Positions 8,212 to 18,676 of a stretch of DNA of 64,000 nt are shown here, piece after piece. The position numbers and the translations under genes were made by a program. The DNA is from Thermoplasmata archaeon (GTDB lineage Archaea; Thermoplasmatota; Thermoplasmata; Lutacidiplasmatales; UBA184): positions 104,868-168,867 of the forward strand of contig JAKIWE010000006.1 of NCBI GenBank assembly GCA_022750195.1, given 5' to 3'. The first letter of the stretch is position 1; the number at the start of each line of letters is the position of its first letter. The notes below the pieces were generated by a model, which searched no databases, was not told the origin of the DNA, and worked only from the letters and a program-made list of their open reading frames with translations.

Positions 8212-10176
8212 TCACGGGCCGAGTCCCATCGAGCGGATCAGGGCTTGGAACCGAGGCTCGCCCTGGACGCCGTCGAAGATCGGTTCGCACTTGTAGTGCA
8301 CCACCTCCGGCACATGCTGTTCGTGGGCCCTCTCGAGCCACTCCAAGGCAGGTTCGATCTCCTGGAGTCCGAGAAAGATCAGGGCGATGTCGAGCGACGC
8401 GTACGGGGCGGGGCTGAGGAAGGTCGAGGCCGAGGGAGACGAGGTCGTCTGCCGCTTCAACTCGTCGATCGTCGCCCGCGCTTCGTCCTTACGGCCGGCC
8501 TTCGCAAGGGCGTGACCGCGCCGGCCGAGCAGAGCCTGCGCGCCGACCCGCTCGATAGCCCGGTCGAATCGACCGAGGGCCTCGTCGTACTTTCCCTGCT
8601 CCACGAGCGCCGCCGCGATGGACGCCTCGGCGGGGCCGAACGCCGGGTCCACCTCGAGGGCCCGAACCGCGGCCTCGATCGCGTGGTCGTACTGGCGGGC
8701 GAAATGGTACTCTTCCGCGGCCCCCGCGTGCGCTCGGGCGCACACGGGATCGAGCGCCTGCGCCCGGCGAGCGTACCGGATCGCCTCGTCAAACCTCCCC
8801 ACGTGGCCGAGGAAGAGCGCATACCACGTCCACCCGAGCGAGTAGCTCGGACCGAGCTCGACCGCCCGCCGGAACTCTCGTTCCGATTCGTCCCAGTTCC
8901 ACTCGTACTCTTGGCGGATCGCCCCCAGGGCCGCGTGAGGCTCGGCGAGCCCTGGGTCGAGCGCCAAGGCCCTCTGGGCGTTCGCGACCGCCTTCGGATA
9001 GACGTCCGCGAGCGGCGCGTCGCCGCGTCGGCCGAGCATCAGGTAGACATCCGCCAGGCCGGCGTACGCGGGAGCGTAGTTCGCATCCGCGGCGATCGAC
9101 CTCTCGAATTCGACGATCGCCTTGCGCAGCCACTCTTGGGCGGCCCGGTTCCAGAAGTACCGTCCGCGAAGGTAGAGGGTGTGGGCCTCCGTGCTGTCGG
9201 TGCTCCTCCCGAACAGGGCCCGCCCCCCACCCGCACCCAGCTGGACCTCGAGGGCGGAGGCGACCTGCGTGGAGAGCTCGCTCTCGATCGCGAAGATGTC
9301 CTTCAGCTCGCGGTCGTAGCTCTGCGACCAGAGGTGCCGGTCGCTCGCCACATCGATCAGCTGGGCCGTCACGCGGACCGTCGTACCCGACTTGCGGAGG
9401 CTTCCCTCCAGGGCGACGGCCACCCCGAGCTCGGCGCCGATCTCCCGGACCGTCTTCGCCGCCCCGCGGTACTTCATCGCGGAGGTCCGCGAGATGACGC
9501 TCAGTCCGGGCAGCCGTGCCACGGCCGTCGTGAGCTCCTCGGTGATCCCATCCGCGAGGTAGGCGTCCGCCGGGTCGGGGCTCAGATTGAGCAGCGGGAG
9601 GATCACGATACGAGGGCGTTCGGCCCGGTCGGGGAGGAACGGCGCGCTCCCGGCTCCGTCCCAGGGAAACAGCACCCGGTACAGGCTGACCGGGAATCGG
9701 ACGTTCTTCAGCTCCCGGGACTCGAGCCGTTCGAGGGCGTTCGGGATCTTGTTGCGCACCTGGTCGACGACCGGCTCCGTGAGGCAGATCCCGCCGGGGA
9801 GGGCGCAGGGGGCGACCCGGGCCGCGATGTTGACCGCATCTCCGAAGATGTCGCCTCCTCGGGGCTCGACGTCGCCGAGATGCACGCCGATGCGCAGCTC
9901 GAGGGGAGGTACCCCCCGAGCGGTGTTCCGTTCGTGGAGCAGCCGCTGGATCGCGATGGCGCACTCGGTGGCGCGCAACGCGCTCTCGAACTCGACCAGA
10001 AAGCCGTCGCCCGTGGACTTGACCTCCCGCCCCTGGTGGGAGGACAGGAGAGGGCGGAGGAGCTCCTCCTGCTCTTCCAGGCGGCGCAACGCTCCGGCCT
10101 CGTCGGCCTGCGCCGACGCGGTGAAACCGACGACGTCGGTGAACATGATCGCGGCGAGACGCCGGGGGTGGGCCAC
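8212..10176 (-). CDS. Class III adenylyl cyclase with TolB/FlgO-like domain and TPR repeats
   Basis: A 654-residue protein with three parts. Residues about 6-165 form a class III nucleotide cyclase homology domain with metal-binding Asp14 (FTDVVGF) and Asp57 (STGDGF), adenine-specifying Lys53 and Asp109, and transition-state Asn116 and Arg120 (VNIAAR). The full set predicts an active homodimeric adenylyl cyclase. Residues about 190-310 (ILPLLNLSPDP, YLADGITEELT, VSGS-like strands) match the TolB/FlgO-like domain found in bacterial cyclase-TPR proteins. Residues about 330-620 are tandem TPR helices with A-x-A and YA-x-A patterns. No membrane segment. The architecture is common in bacteria and unusual in archaea, suggesting horizontal acquisition. 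Its promoter sits at the 3' end of the upstream MFS gene. Confidence 0.85.
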   Translation of the reverse strand: MAHPRRLAAIMFTDVVGFTASAQADEAGALRRLEEQEELLRPLLSSHQGREVKSTGDGFLVEFESALRATECAIAIQRLLHERNTARGVPPLELRIGVHLGDVEPRGGDIFGDAVNIAARVAPCALPGGICLTEPVVDQVRNKIPNALERLESRELKNVRFPVSLYRVLFPWDGAGSAPFLPDRAERPRIVILPLLNLSPDPADAYLADGITEELTTAVARLPGLSVISRTSAMKYRGAAKTVREIGAELGVAVALEGSLRKSGTTVRVTAQLIDVASDRHLWSQSYDRELKDIFAIESELSTQVASALEVQLGAGGGRALFGRSTDSTEAHTLYLRGRYFWNRAAQEWLRKAIVEFERSIAADANYAPAYAGLADVYLMLGRRGDAPLADVYPKAVANAQRALALDPGLAEPHAALGAIRQEYEWNWDESEREFRRAVELGPSYSLGWTWYALFLGHVGRFDEAIRYARRAQALDPVCARAHAGAAEEYHFARQYDHAIEAAVRALEVDPAFGPAEASIAAALVEQGKYDEALGRFDRAIERVGAQALLGRRGHALAKAGRKDEARATIDELKRQTTSSPSASTFLSPAPYASLDIALIFLGLQEIEPALEWLERAHEQHVPEVVHYKCEPIFDGVQGEPRFQALIRSMGLGP

Positions 10177-10195
10177 GCGCGCCGGACCGTTTTCG

Positions 10196-11791
10196 TTAGC
10201 TTAAGTCCGAGGCTTCCGGCGTGCCGGGGAGGCTCCGCGCGACGGCCGGCGCCTCCGTCGGCGCGGCGGTGTCAGCGGTGGCGGCTACCTGGGTCTTCGG
10301 CAACCGCCCGGAGATCGCGAGCGCGAACAGGATGGCCGCTACCCCCAAGGGAACGAGAGCCCACCAGACGTCCTGGATCGATACGGCCACGGCCGAGTGG
10401 ATCGCGAGGAGGAACGCGGGGGACCCCGGCGGGATCGTCGTCGGTTGGAGGGCGGTAAAGCGGGAGAGCTGGAAGGTGGCGAGCAGGGAGACGACGATCG
10501 AGCCGCCGAGGTTGCTGATGAACCAGACGAGCGAATTCGCGGTCCCGACGTCCTTCGCGGCGACGCTGTACTGGATCGCGAGCTGGGTCGGCGCGAAGGT
10601 CATCCCCACGCCGAACCCGATCGGGATCAGGGCGCCGGCAAGGCCCAGGGGGATGACGAGCGCGGTGAACCGGAAGATCGGAGGCGTGGTGGGCACGGCG
10701 GTCAACAAGGCGACGCCGACCGTGGCGAGGATCACTCCCACCAGTACCGGGGCCCGGTAGCCGATGCGAGCCACCATCATCCCGCCGAGCGCCGCTCCGA
10801 TGATCATCGGGATCATGAACGCGTAGAGGATGTCCCGGCTCAGGTCGGTCGACCCGCCCAGGCCCTGCACGACCAGGATCGGGACGAACGTAACCACGAC
10901 GGTGAGCAACGCCCCGCGCAGGAAGTTCACGCCGCTGCTCGCGGCGACGAGCCGCTTCTGGAACAGCCGTAGCGGCACGAGCGGGTCCTTCGCCCGCCAC
11001 TCGACGAGGAGGAAGACCGGGAACAGAACGAGCGCGACGGCCAGGAGGCCGATCGTCCGCGGGTCGGTCCAGGCCCAACCGTTGGAGGTCTCCACGAGGG
11101 CGAAGATCAGCGCGCCGACCCAGACGACCATGAGCCCCCCTCCCTCGACGTCGAACCGCCGACGGTCGGCGCTCGGCGGGACCGAACGGATCGTCGTCAG
11201 CACGAGCGCGACGGCGGCGAAGCCGACGGGGAGGTTGACGAAGAAGATCCACCGCCAGGTCGTCGTGTCGATGATGTAGCTCCCGATCAGGGGCCCGAAG
11301 ACGATCGCGATGCCGAAGACCCCGGAGAGCAGGCCGACGAGGCGGGCGGCTGCCTCCGGCGGGAACAGGTCGGCGACGAGCGAGAAGACGACGGTGAAGA
11401 ACGCCCCACTTCCCAGGCCCTGGACGGCGCGGAAGGCGATCAACTGGTCGAGGTTCTGGGAGAGCCCAGAAGCGGCCGAGCCGGCGAGGAAGATCCCGAG
11501 CCCGAACAGGTAGAAGGTCCGGCGGCCGAACCGGTCGGAGAGCTTCCCGAAGATCGGGATGGCGACGGTCTGGGCGATCAAGTAGGAGCTGACGACGAAC
11601 ACCTGGCCGGAGACGTCGTGCAGGTCCTGCGCGATGTTCGGGAGCGCGGTCACGACGATGAAATTGTCGAGCGCGCCGAGGAGTAGCCCCATCATCAGGG
11701 CCGCGAGAATGCCCGCGCTGCGCAGACGAGAGGGTGCGGCCACCGGCGGGGTGGGGAGGGAGCTGGGGAGGTTCGATACGGTGTCGTCCAT
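10196..11791 (-). CDS. MFS transporter, DHA2 (EmrB/QacA-like) drug efflux family
   Basis: A 531-residue major facilitator with about 14 hydrophobic helices. Motif A (GKLSDRFGRR) follows helix 2, motif C-like glycines occur in the fifth helix region (GVFGIAIVFGPLIGSYI), and helix 1 carries the DHA2-typical LDNFIVVTALPNIA. It should export hydrophobic compounds by proton antiport. ATG 11791 is preceded by a TTTTAA block at 11843-11848, a likely TATA element with a leader of roughly 30 nt. The cyclase gene follows on the same strand, its promoter overlapping this gene's stop. Confidence 0.87.
   Translation of the reverse strand: MDDTVSNLPSSLPTPPVAAPSRLRSAGILAALMMGLLLGALDNFIVVTALPNIAQDLHDVSGQVFVVSSYLIAQTVAIPIFGKLSDRFGRRTFYLFGLGIFLAGSAASGLSQNLDQLIAFRAVQGLGSGAFFTVVFSLVADLFPPEAAARLVGLLSGVFGIAIVFGPLIGSYIIDTTTWRWIFFVNLPVGFAAVALVLTTIRSVPPSADRRRFDVEGGGLMVVWVGALIFALVETSNGWAWTDPRTIGLLAVALVLFPVFLLVEWRAKDPLVPLRLFQKRLVAASSGVNFLRGALLTVVVTFVPILVVQGLGGSTDLSRDILYAFMIPMIIGAALGGMMVARIGYRAPVLVGVILATVGVALLTAVPTTPPIFRFTALVIPLGLAGALIPIGFGVGMTFAPTQLAIQYSVAAKDVGTANSLVWFISNLGGSIVVSLLATFQLSRFTALQPTTIPPGSPAFLLAIHSAVAVSIQDVWWALVPLGVAAILFALAISGRLPKTQVAATADTAAPTEAPAVARSLPGTPEASDLS
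10200..10205 (-). promoter_or_regulatory. CTTAAG promoter element for the cyclase gene (leaderless)
   Basis: The CTTAAG palindrome has its first T 28 nt upstream of GTG 10176 on the minus strand. It overlaps the end of the upstream MFS gene, so the cyclase gene may be independently transcribed. Confidence 0.5.
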
Positions 11792-11910
11792 GGAGCGTTC
11801 CGATGAGAGCCCAGAGGGCGAACGCCGCCGACCGGCTCAGGGTTTTAAGCTTGGCGAATCGCCGAGGTTCCGCCGTGCCAAAGACGCGCAGGCCCCGTCG
11901 GCTCGGCCGA

Positions 11911-12864
11911 CTAGGTGACCCCTTTCCCCGGCGCGCTGGGCGTCTCGGCGGGCAGTTCCGGTAGGTCTGCGATCCCCTCTTGGATCCGGAGCTCGGACTC
12001 CGTCAGGCTCCGCAGGAGGGTCCGCACCCACGGGCGAGAGAAGACGACGAGGATCGGGACGACGGCAAGGCCGACCAGCAGGAGGTCGACCCAGAGGCCC
12101 GGGACCCAGGCGGCCGACGGCATGCCGAGGATCGTCGCCGCGGTGTTCGGAATCAGGACCACCGCGCTGACCAACCCGAGCAGGAGCGCGACGTAGGTAA
12201 TCCCCAGCATCCGGATGTTGGAGGTGTTCGCGAGGGCGGCGATCCGGTTCGACGTCTTCGAGAGCTGGTTCGCGGCCTCGGCGATCCGGTTCGACTCCTC
12301 CGCGTTCCGGAGCAGGATGAGGTCGCTGAGCGACTGCGAAACATTCGCGGCGAAGGCGCGAGCCCGGTCGAGCTCTCCTTCGATCGGCGCCGAGGTGGCC
12401 GCGAACTTCGGGAACGATTCGGAGAGGGGGCCCTGGCATTCGACGAGGGCGACGACGGCCCGTCCTAGCTGGGCGCGCACGAGCGCCGTCTCGCGCTGCA
12501 GCGACCAGACGTGCGCGAGCGGCACCTGCCGCCCGCGCCGTTGCGCCTCGGCGAGCCGCTCGTCGACCTCCTCGACCCGTTCCATGTACCGGTGCGCGAG
12601 CGAGAAGAACAGGTCGTAGAGCCGGGCGGAGTCGCCGCTGAGTCCCGCGGAGGAGGAAGGCCCGTTCGTGGGGAGCGGCGGGCCGAGGAAGTCCACCCCG
12701 TCCCGGCCGACGAACACCCCGAGCCATTCGACCTCGGAGCCCTCGCCCGGGGCGCTCAGCGCGAGCAACGTTCCCGCGCGGCCGTGGAGCACCGGGTGCC
12801 GCGGAGACTCCTGCGCGGGTTTCCCGAGGGCGACAATCGCCTCGGCGATCGATCCGATCGGCAT
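11911..12864 (-). CDS. CorA-like two-helix membrane protein lacking the GMN motif
   Basis: A 317-residue protein with a soluble, mostly alpha-helical N-terminal part (about 1-210) rich in long amphipathic helices, followed by two transmembrane helices (about 217-240 and 258-280) and a short C-terminal tail. Two terminal helices after a long stalk-like helix, with the NIRMLGITYVALL helix, recall CorA-type divalent-cation channels. The signature GMN at the end of the first pore helix is absent: that position reads VLIPNTAA. It may therefore be a structural relative without Mg transport, or a different helical membrane protein. It follows gyrB by 28 bp on the same strand. Confidence 0.6.
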   Translation of the reverse strand: MPIGSIAEAIVALGKPAQESPRHPVLHGRAGTLLALSAPGEGSEVEWLGVFVGRDGVDFLGPPLPTNGPSSSAGLSGDSARLYDLFFSLAHRYMERVEEVDERLAEAQRRGRQVPLAHVWSLQRETALVRAQLGRAVVALVECQGPLSESFPKFAATSAPIEGELDRARAFAANVSQSLSDLILLRNAEESNRIAEAANQLSKTSNRIAALANTSNIRMLGITYVALLLGLVSAVVLIPNTAATILGMPSAAWVPGLWVDLLLVGLAVVPILVVFSRPWVRTLLRSLTESELRIQEGIADLPELPAETPSAPGKGVT

Positions 12865-12892
12865 CGGTGAACGCGGATCTCCTTAGGCGGGC

Positions 12893-14827
<1,935 letters not shown>

Positions 14828-14852
14828 TCAGAAAATCAGAGCCGGAGTGTCG

Positions 14853-14858
14853 TTATAA
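14853..14858 (-). promoter_or_regulatory. TATA box of gyrB
   Basis: TTATAA within an AT-rich patch 52 nt upstream of the gyrB start, giving a predicted leader of about 25 nt. The stretch between it and the start is itself AT-rich (GATTTTCTGACGTAAAATC on the minus strand), including a near-palindrome that could be an operator. Confidence 0.5.
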
Positions 14859-15080
14859 GGCTTGGGCTCCGCGAGAAAAAACCAGCCTATGAGAAGGGCA
14901 GGAATCGTGTCCAAAATCCCTCCGGTCGTGAACGACCGGGACCCCCCGGAGCCACAGGGGGAAGCGGCCGGAAAGGAGAGCTCGCCCCTGGAGATTTCGG
15001 GCGCCAGGAACGTTGTCGCCGAACTCGAACGTCCGGACCAGGGCGGCACTCCGACCGAGCTCCTTCGGCCACCGGAGTGT

Positions 15081-15746
15081 TCATCGCGGAGGAGGTTGCG
15101 GTGCACGTCGGCGCACGAGTCGAGCCGTGTACCCCGCCAAGGTCGCGAGCGGGCGAGCCGACCGCTTCAGGGAGGGCGTCAGGCGCACCGTGCGAGGGCG
15201 GTACTCGATGCGGTCGACAAGGAACGACGACTCGAAGGTGGTCACCACGTCGCGCACCGACAGGCGGTGCGGCGGACCCCACGACCCCGTCTCCTCGCGT
15301 CCGACCCAGAAGAGTAGGTAAGGGGCTCCGGGAGCCAAAAGGCGCGCCAGACCGGTCGAGAACGACGTCCGTGTCTGCGTAGGGAGGGTTTGGAAACATC
15401 CCACGTCGACCGCGGCTCGAAACGCCGCGGCGGGGAGAGCGCTCTCGAGTACGTCGTCCACCAAGAAGACGGGATTCCTAGCGTCAGGCCCTCGAAGCGA
15501 CTCGGCCGAAGAGACCGCGCCTCGAGCGATGTCGATCCCCGTGACCCGAAAGCCCCGGCCGGCCAGCCAGTAGGAATTTGTCCCCACTCCGCAGCCAATG
15601 TCGAGAACGGGACCTGGCGGGCTCAACGCGCTCTGCTCCACGACTCGGACCAAGGGCGGGAAAGGGCCTTGGCTGGCCCAAGGAAGCCCTCGAGGGGGGG
15701 TCTCCGCATACAGGCGTTCCCACAGAGCGCGAGCCGCGGCCGGCAT
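15081..15746 (-). CDS. Class I SAM-dependent methyltransferase
   Basis: About 221 residues with a Rossmann-type SAM site: motif I VLDIGCGVGTNSYWLA, acidic post-I strand TGIDIA, and motif II-like FLVDDVLE. N-terminal ALWERLYAETPPRGLPWASQ resembles thiopurine/TehB-like small-molecule methyltransferases, which act on thiols, tellurite or similar compounds. The substrate is unknown. The frame is open to 15791, but the ATG at 15746 starts just before the conserved N-terminal helix. It is separated from gyrB by about 270 bp and probably independently transcribed. Confidence 0.8.
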   Translation of the reverse strand: MPAAARALWERLYAETPPRGLPWASQGPFPPLVRVVEQSALSPPGPVLDIGCGVGTNSYWLAGRGFRVTGIDIARGAVSSAESLRGPDARNPVFLVDDVLESALPAAAFRAAVDVGCFQTLPTQTRTSFSTGLARLLAPGAPYLLFWVGREETGSWGPPHRLSVRDVVTTFESSFLVDRIEYRPRTVRLTPSLKRSARPLATLAGYTARLVRRRAPQPPPR

Positions 15747-16143
15747 TCCGCGCGAGCCGCGAGGGCGCCCCCTCCTGCTTGCTGCGGGCATCGGTGCGGG
15801 TCAACGAGGAACGCACGACATTTAGGAGCGATGCAACGTTGCTACGTGTCAAGGTTGGTTGGCTGACCGCCGACGCCATTAGAATCGGACCCACGACGAC
15901 GCGTCCTGCCCGCGTCCGCCCCAGGAAAGCCGCTCACAAAGTTACGAAACCGCGAGCTCGCCCTTCCTGATCGTTCGAATCCTCACCGGCTCGAGCTCCG
16001 GGCCGGGCCGAGCGCGTGCGAGGGGGAGGGGCTTCAGGGCGCTCCAGTCCCAGCACCGGTGCCGGTCAACGGTGGCCCACCAGCCCTTAAGCCCCCATGC
16101 GACTCGCGGAGTCTCCCAACCGATTCGCTCACGGAATCTGACG
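15747..16143 (+). other. Intergenic stretch, about 400 bp
   Basis: No convincing gene seen. A minus-strand frame ending at 15942 codes a 40-residue peptide (HRCWDWSALKP...KGELAVS) downstream of the symmetric CTTAAG at 16086-16091; it could be a microprotein but has no other support. A GTTCGAATCC string near 15976 resembles a tRNA T-loop but its flanks do not pair. Confidence 0.35.
16086..16091 (+). promoter_or_regulatory. CTTAAG promoter element for the VIT1-like gene
   Basis: CTTAAG 58 nt before ATG 16144, predicting a leader of about 30 nt. The element is palindromic and could also serve the opposite strand. Confidence 0.45.
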
Positions 16144-16884
16144 ATGGCGGACGCACCGAACGTGGCCGGGGGTGGTTCGAAAGCAGCCCTCCTCCACGAG
16201 ATGCACCCGAAACCGACGCTGCTGTCGGATTTCATCCTGGGCAGTCAGGACGGCATCGTCAACGTGTTGGGCATCATCCTCGGGCTCGCCGCCGCCGGCG
16301 CCACACGGAACATCGTGATCATCGCGACGCTCGCCGCGCTCGCGGCGGAGTCCATCGCGATGGGTGCGGTGGCGTACACGTCGACCCTTTCGCGACGGCG
16401 CCTGTATCTCGCCGAGGTGGCGCGCGAAGAACTTGAGATGCGGGAGGTACCCGAAGCCGAGCGCGCCGAGGTGCGCGCCGTGCTCGTCGAGTGGGGCTAC
16501 CAGGGCGACCAACTGGACGAACTGCTCGACCACATTTGCGGCAATCCGAAAGCGATGCTCGAGTTCATGATGGCGTTCGAGCTCAAGCTATCCCCGGTGG
16601 CGGCTACCGCACCGCGGGCCAGCGCGTCGGTCGTCGGATCGGCTACCCTGATCGGCCATCTGGTGCCGCTCATTCCGTTTTTCGTCCTGATCGACGTCTT
16701 CCAGGGCGCGGTCCTCGCCGTGATTCTGAGCGCCGTCGCCCTGTTCGCTATCGGTTGGTACGAGGCGAAGATCACGGCCGGCCGATGGTGGCGAAACGGC
16801 CTCCAGATGCTGGCGATCGGCCTTGCCGGAGGGTTCGCTGGGTTCCTGATCGGCTACATCTTGCACGCGGGCGGTTTCTACTAG
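16144..16884 (+). CDS. VIT1/CCC1-family iron/manganese transporter
   Basis: A 246-residue membrane protein with five predicted helices. The first carries LSDFILGSQDGIVNVLGIILGLAAAG, the family's hallmark in the form of an acidic DG in a glycine-rich helix, and the second carries AALAAESIAMGAVAYTSTLSR. A charged, helical loop of about 70 residues (REELEMREVPEAERAEV..., rich in Glu) follows and matches the cytosolic metal-binding domain of VIT1. Family members export Fe(II) or Mn(II) from the cytosol, limiting Fenton chemistry. This fits its position just upstream of the peroxiredoxin-DsbA pair. ATG 16144 is chosen although the frame is open upstream, because the CTTAAG lies within that extension. 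Confidence 0.85.
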   Translation: MADAPNVAGGGSKAALLHEMHPKPTLLSDFILGSQDGIVNVLGIILGLAAAGATRNIVIIATLAALAAESIAMGAVAYTSTLSRRRLYLAEVAREELEMREVPEAERAEVRAVLVEWGYQGDQLDELLDHICGNPKAMLEFMMAFELKLSPVAATAPRASASVVGSATLIGHLVPLIPFFVLIDVFQGAVLAVILSAVALFAIGWYEAKITAGRWWRNGLQMLAIGLAGGFAGFLIGYILHAGGFY

Positions 16885-17015
16885 GAGCCGTCGGGAGACG
16901 TCCGCCTCGGTGCAGTGCCGCGTAACAATTTCCGTCCTCCGAGAACGGCACTCCCGGTGCCTGCGGCCGCAGCTCGCCGGTGGACCTCTCGGCGAGACCT
17001 GCTCTCTCAGAAATG

Positions 17016-17020
17016 TTAAG
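17016..17020 (+). promoter_or_regulatory. TTAAG promoter element for the peroxiredoxin gene
   Basis: TTAAG in an AATGTTAAG context. A start of transcription about 25 nt downstream falls near 17043, so translation should begin after that point; the TTG at 17055 follows a GGGGGAT purine run, and ATG 17082 is the next candidate. Confidence 0.45.
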
Positions 17021-17054
17021 CGGCACTAGCTCCGTGCTCCGACGGGGGGATCGT

Positions 17055-17573
17055 TTGGCGAAGCTACGGACCACGGCCCCGATGCGGGGAGCGCCCAGCC
17101 TGCTGCCCGAGGGGACTCCGGCACCCCTCTTCGAGCTCCCTTCGACTCCCGATCAGAAGGTCGCGCTCAAGGAACTGCGGGGACGGCCGGTCGTGCTCGC
17201 GTTCTACCCGGCCGATTGGAGCCCGGTCTGCACCGATCAGATGGGGGTGTACAACGAAGTGCTCCCGGAGTTCGAGAAGTTCGATGCCGAGATCATGGGG
17301 ATCTCGGTGGACGGGATCTGGTCGCACGCCGCGTTCGCCCGGGACCGGAAACTGCACTTCCCGCTGCTCGCGGACTTCGAGCCCAAAGGTGAGGTCTCCC
17401 GCCAGTACGGTGCGTACATGGAGCGGGAGGGCGAGAGCGCCCGGGCGCTCTTCGTGATCGACCCGAAGGGCACGATCCGATGGAGCTACCTTTCGCCGAC
17501 GGGGATCAACCCTGGGGCCAACGGGATCCTGGCGGCGCTCGAGCGGATCTCGAAGGGAGCGCCCCGGACATGA
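17055..17573 (+). CDS. Peroxiredoxin (AhpC/TSA family, 1-Cys AhpE-like)
   Basis: About 172 residues with the redoxin fold. LPEGTPAPLFELP opens the domain, and the peroxidatic cysteine is Cys59 in YPADWSPVCTDQ. No second cysteine is visible, so this is a 1-Cys enzyme needing an external thiol for recycling. It reduces hydroperoxides in the cytosol. The stop codon overlaps the start of the DsbA-like gene (ATGA), so that protein is an obvious candidate reductant. The start is uncertain: the frame is open from 16980, with GTG 17034, TTG 17055 and ATG 17082 as alternatives; 17055 best fits the promoter and purine run. Confidence 0.85.
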   Translation: MAKLRTTAPMRGAPSLLPEGTPAPLFELPSTPDQKVALKELRGRPVVLAFYPADWSPVCTDQMGVYNEVLPEFEKFDAEIMGISVDGIWSHAAFARDRKLHFPLLADFEPKGEVSRQYGAYMEREGESARALFVIDPKGTIRWSYLSPTGINPGANGILAALERISKGAPRT

Positions 17574-18175
17574 ACGCGAGCGAAGAGTCCCCGCGCCTGA
17601 CCCTTCCCATCGGCACTCGGGACCACACGCAGGGTCCGGCGACCGCTCCGACCACGCTCCTCGAGTACGGCGACTACGAGTGCCCGTACTGCGGGGAGGC
17701 CTATCCGATCGTGAAGGCGATCCAGAAGCGGCTCGGAGATAAGCTGCGATTCGTCTTCCGCAACTTTCCGCTGGCGAACATGCACCCTCACGCGACGCTC
17801 GCCGCGGAGGCCGCCGAGGCGGTCGGTGCGCACGGCAAGTTCTGGGAGATGCACGATACGCTCTACGAGCATCAGGGGGCCCTGGACCCGAGCGACCTGG
17901 TCCGCTACGCGAGCCGACTGGGGGTCGCCACCGGGCCGTTCACCGCCGAGCTGGACCGCCACGCGTACGCCGAGCGGGTACGGGAGGACTTCAGTAGCGG
18001 TGTGCGGAGTGGGGTGAACGGGACCCCGACTTTTTACATCAACGGAGTCCGGCACAACGGCTCCTACGAACTTGAGGAGCTCCTGGCGGCCCTCGAACAC
18101 CCCCCACGCACCGGAGCGGCAACCTCCGGCTCCCTGCCCCATTCCCGACCCCCGCGCCGGCGTTCGGTCGCCTGA
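17570..18175 (+). CDS. DsbA-family thiol-disulfide oxidoreductase (cytosolic)
   Basis: A 201-residue thioredoxin-fold protein with an all-helical insertion, as in DsbA/FrnE-like proteins. The active site is Cys38-Pro-Tyr-Cys41 (EYGDYECPYCGEA), and the cis-Pro loop is GVNGTPTFYING. There is no signal peptide, so it works in the cytosol, unlike true DsbA. It begins within the peroxiredoxin stop codon (4 bp ATGA overlap), which suggests translational coupling and a shared role in peroxide defence, perhaps regenerating the 1-Cys peroxiredoxin. The C-terminus has a Ser/Pro/Arg-rich tail beyond the fold. Confidence 0.86.
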   Translation: MNASEESPRLTLPIGTRDHTQGPATAPTTLLEYGDYECPYCGEAYPIVKAIQKRLGDKLRFVFRNFPLANMHPHATLAAEAAEAVGAHGKFWEMHDTLYEHQGALDPSDLVRYASRLGVATGPFTAELDRHAYAERVREDFSSGVRSGVNGTPTFYINGVRHNGSYELEELLAALEHPPRTGAATSGSLPHSRPPRRRSVA

Positions 18176-18214
18176 GGCCCGCTCCCGGCGGGGCTTCGAC
18201 CCCGTGACCGTGGG

Positions 18215-18658
18215 CTAGCCCGTGCCGCGAGCGGCCGCCGCCTTGGCCGCCAAGGCGGCGAACTCTTCGCGACCAAAGGCCGTCCCAGCGAGGCCCCATC
18301 CCCCCTCGGCGGCCTCGGTCAGCAGCACCCACGTGCGGGTCGCCTGGGTCGGGTCACCCGCGATCCGGGCCACGATCTCCGTGACCTCCGCCACGAGCTG
18401 TTTCTGGCCGGCCCTGGTGAGGGCCGCGGGCGGGGTGATGATCTGCACGCGCACGGTCCGCGGGCCGTCGGTGGCGGCGGTATGGACCGCGTGCGGGTCC
18501 ATCCGGTGGATGTAGGCGGCGGTGTTGTTCAAGTGGAACGGACCCGGCGTTGCCACGCCTTCCGCGCGGAGCACGGCCTTCGTGAGCTCCTCGCCGAGTT
18601 GGCGATCCGTTCCAGCGGGAAACAGGTCGGCGCGTGCGTAGACATCGATCATCGGCAT
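18215..18658 (-). CDS. Tautomerase-superfamily protein (long, cis-CaaD/MIF-like)
   Basis: A 147-residue protein beginning Met-Pro-Met-Ile-Asp-Val, which places proline directly after the initiator as in 4-oxalocrotonate tautomerase-type enzymes, where Pro1 is the catalytic base. The length and two beta-alpha-beta halves (1-60 and 80-147, the second starting RTVRVQIITPPAALT) match the long, fused-subunit members. It should catalyse keto-enol tautomerisation or a related hydration/dehalogenation of a small unsaturated acid; the substrate is unknown. The frame is open to 18880, but only ATG 18658 exposes the proline. It is divergent from a TetR gene with a palindrome between them. Confidence 0.8.
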   Translation of the reverse strand: MPMIDVYARADLFPAGTDRQLGEELTKAVLRAEGVATPGPFHLNNTAAYIHRMDPHAVHTAATDGPRTVRVQIITPPAALTRAGQKQLVAEVTEIVARIAGDPTQATRTWVLLTEAAEGGWGLAGTAFGREEFAALAAKAAAARGTG

Positions 18659-18676
18659 AGGGCCCCACGAGGCGAT

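Noticed and set aside
8140-10458. A 772-codon open frame on the plus strand
   Set aside because: It is antisense to the cyclase gene, has no recognisable domains, and arises from GC-rich codon bias.
15970-15990. GTTCGAATCC resembling a tRNA T-loop
   Set aside because: The flanking bases do not form a T-stem, and no acceptor or anticodon arm is nearby on either strand.
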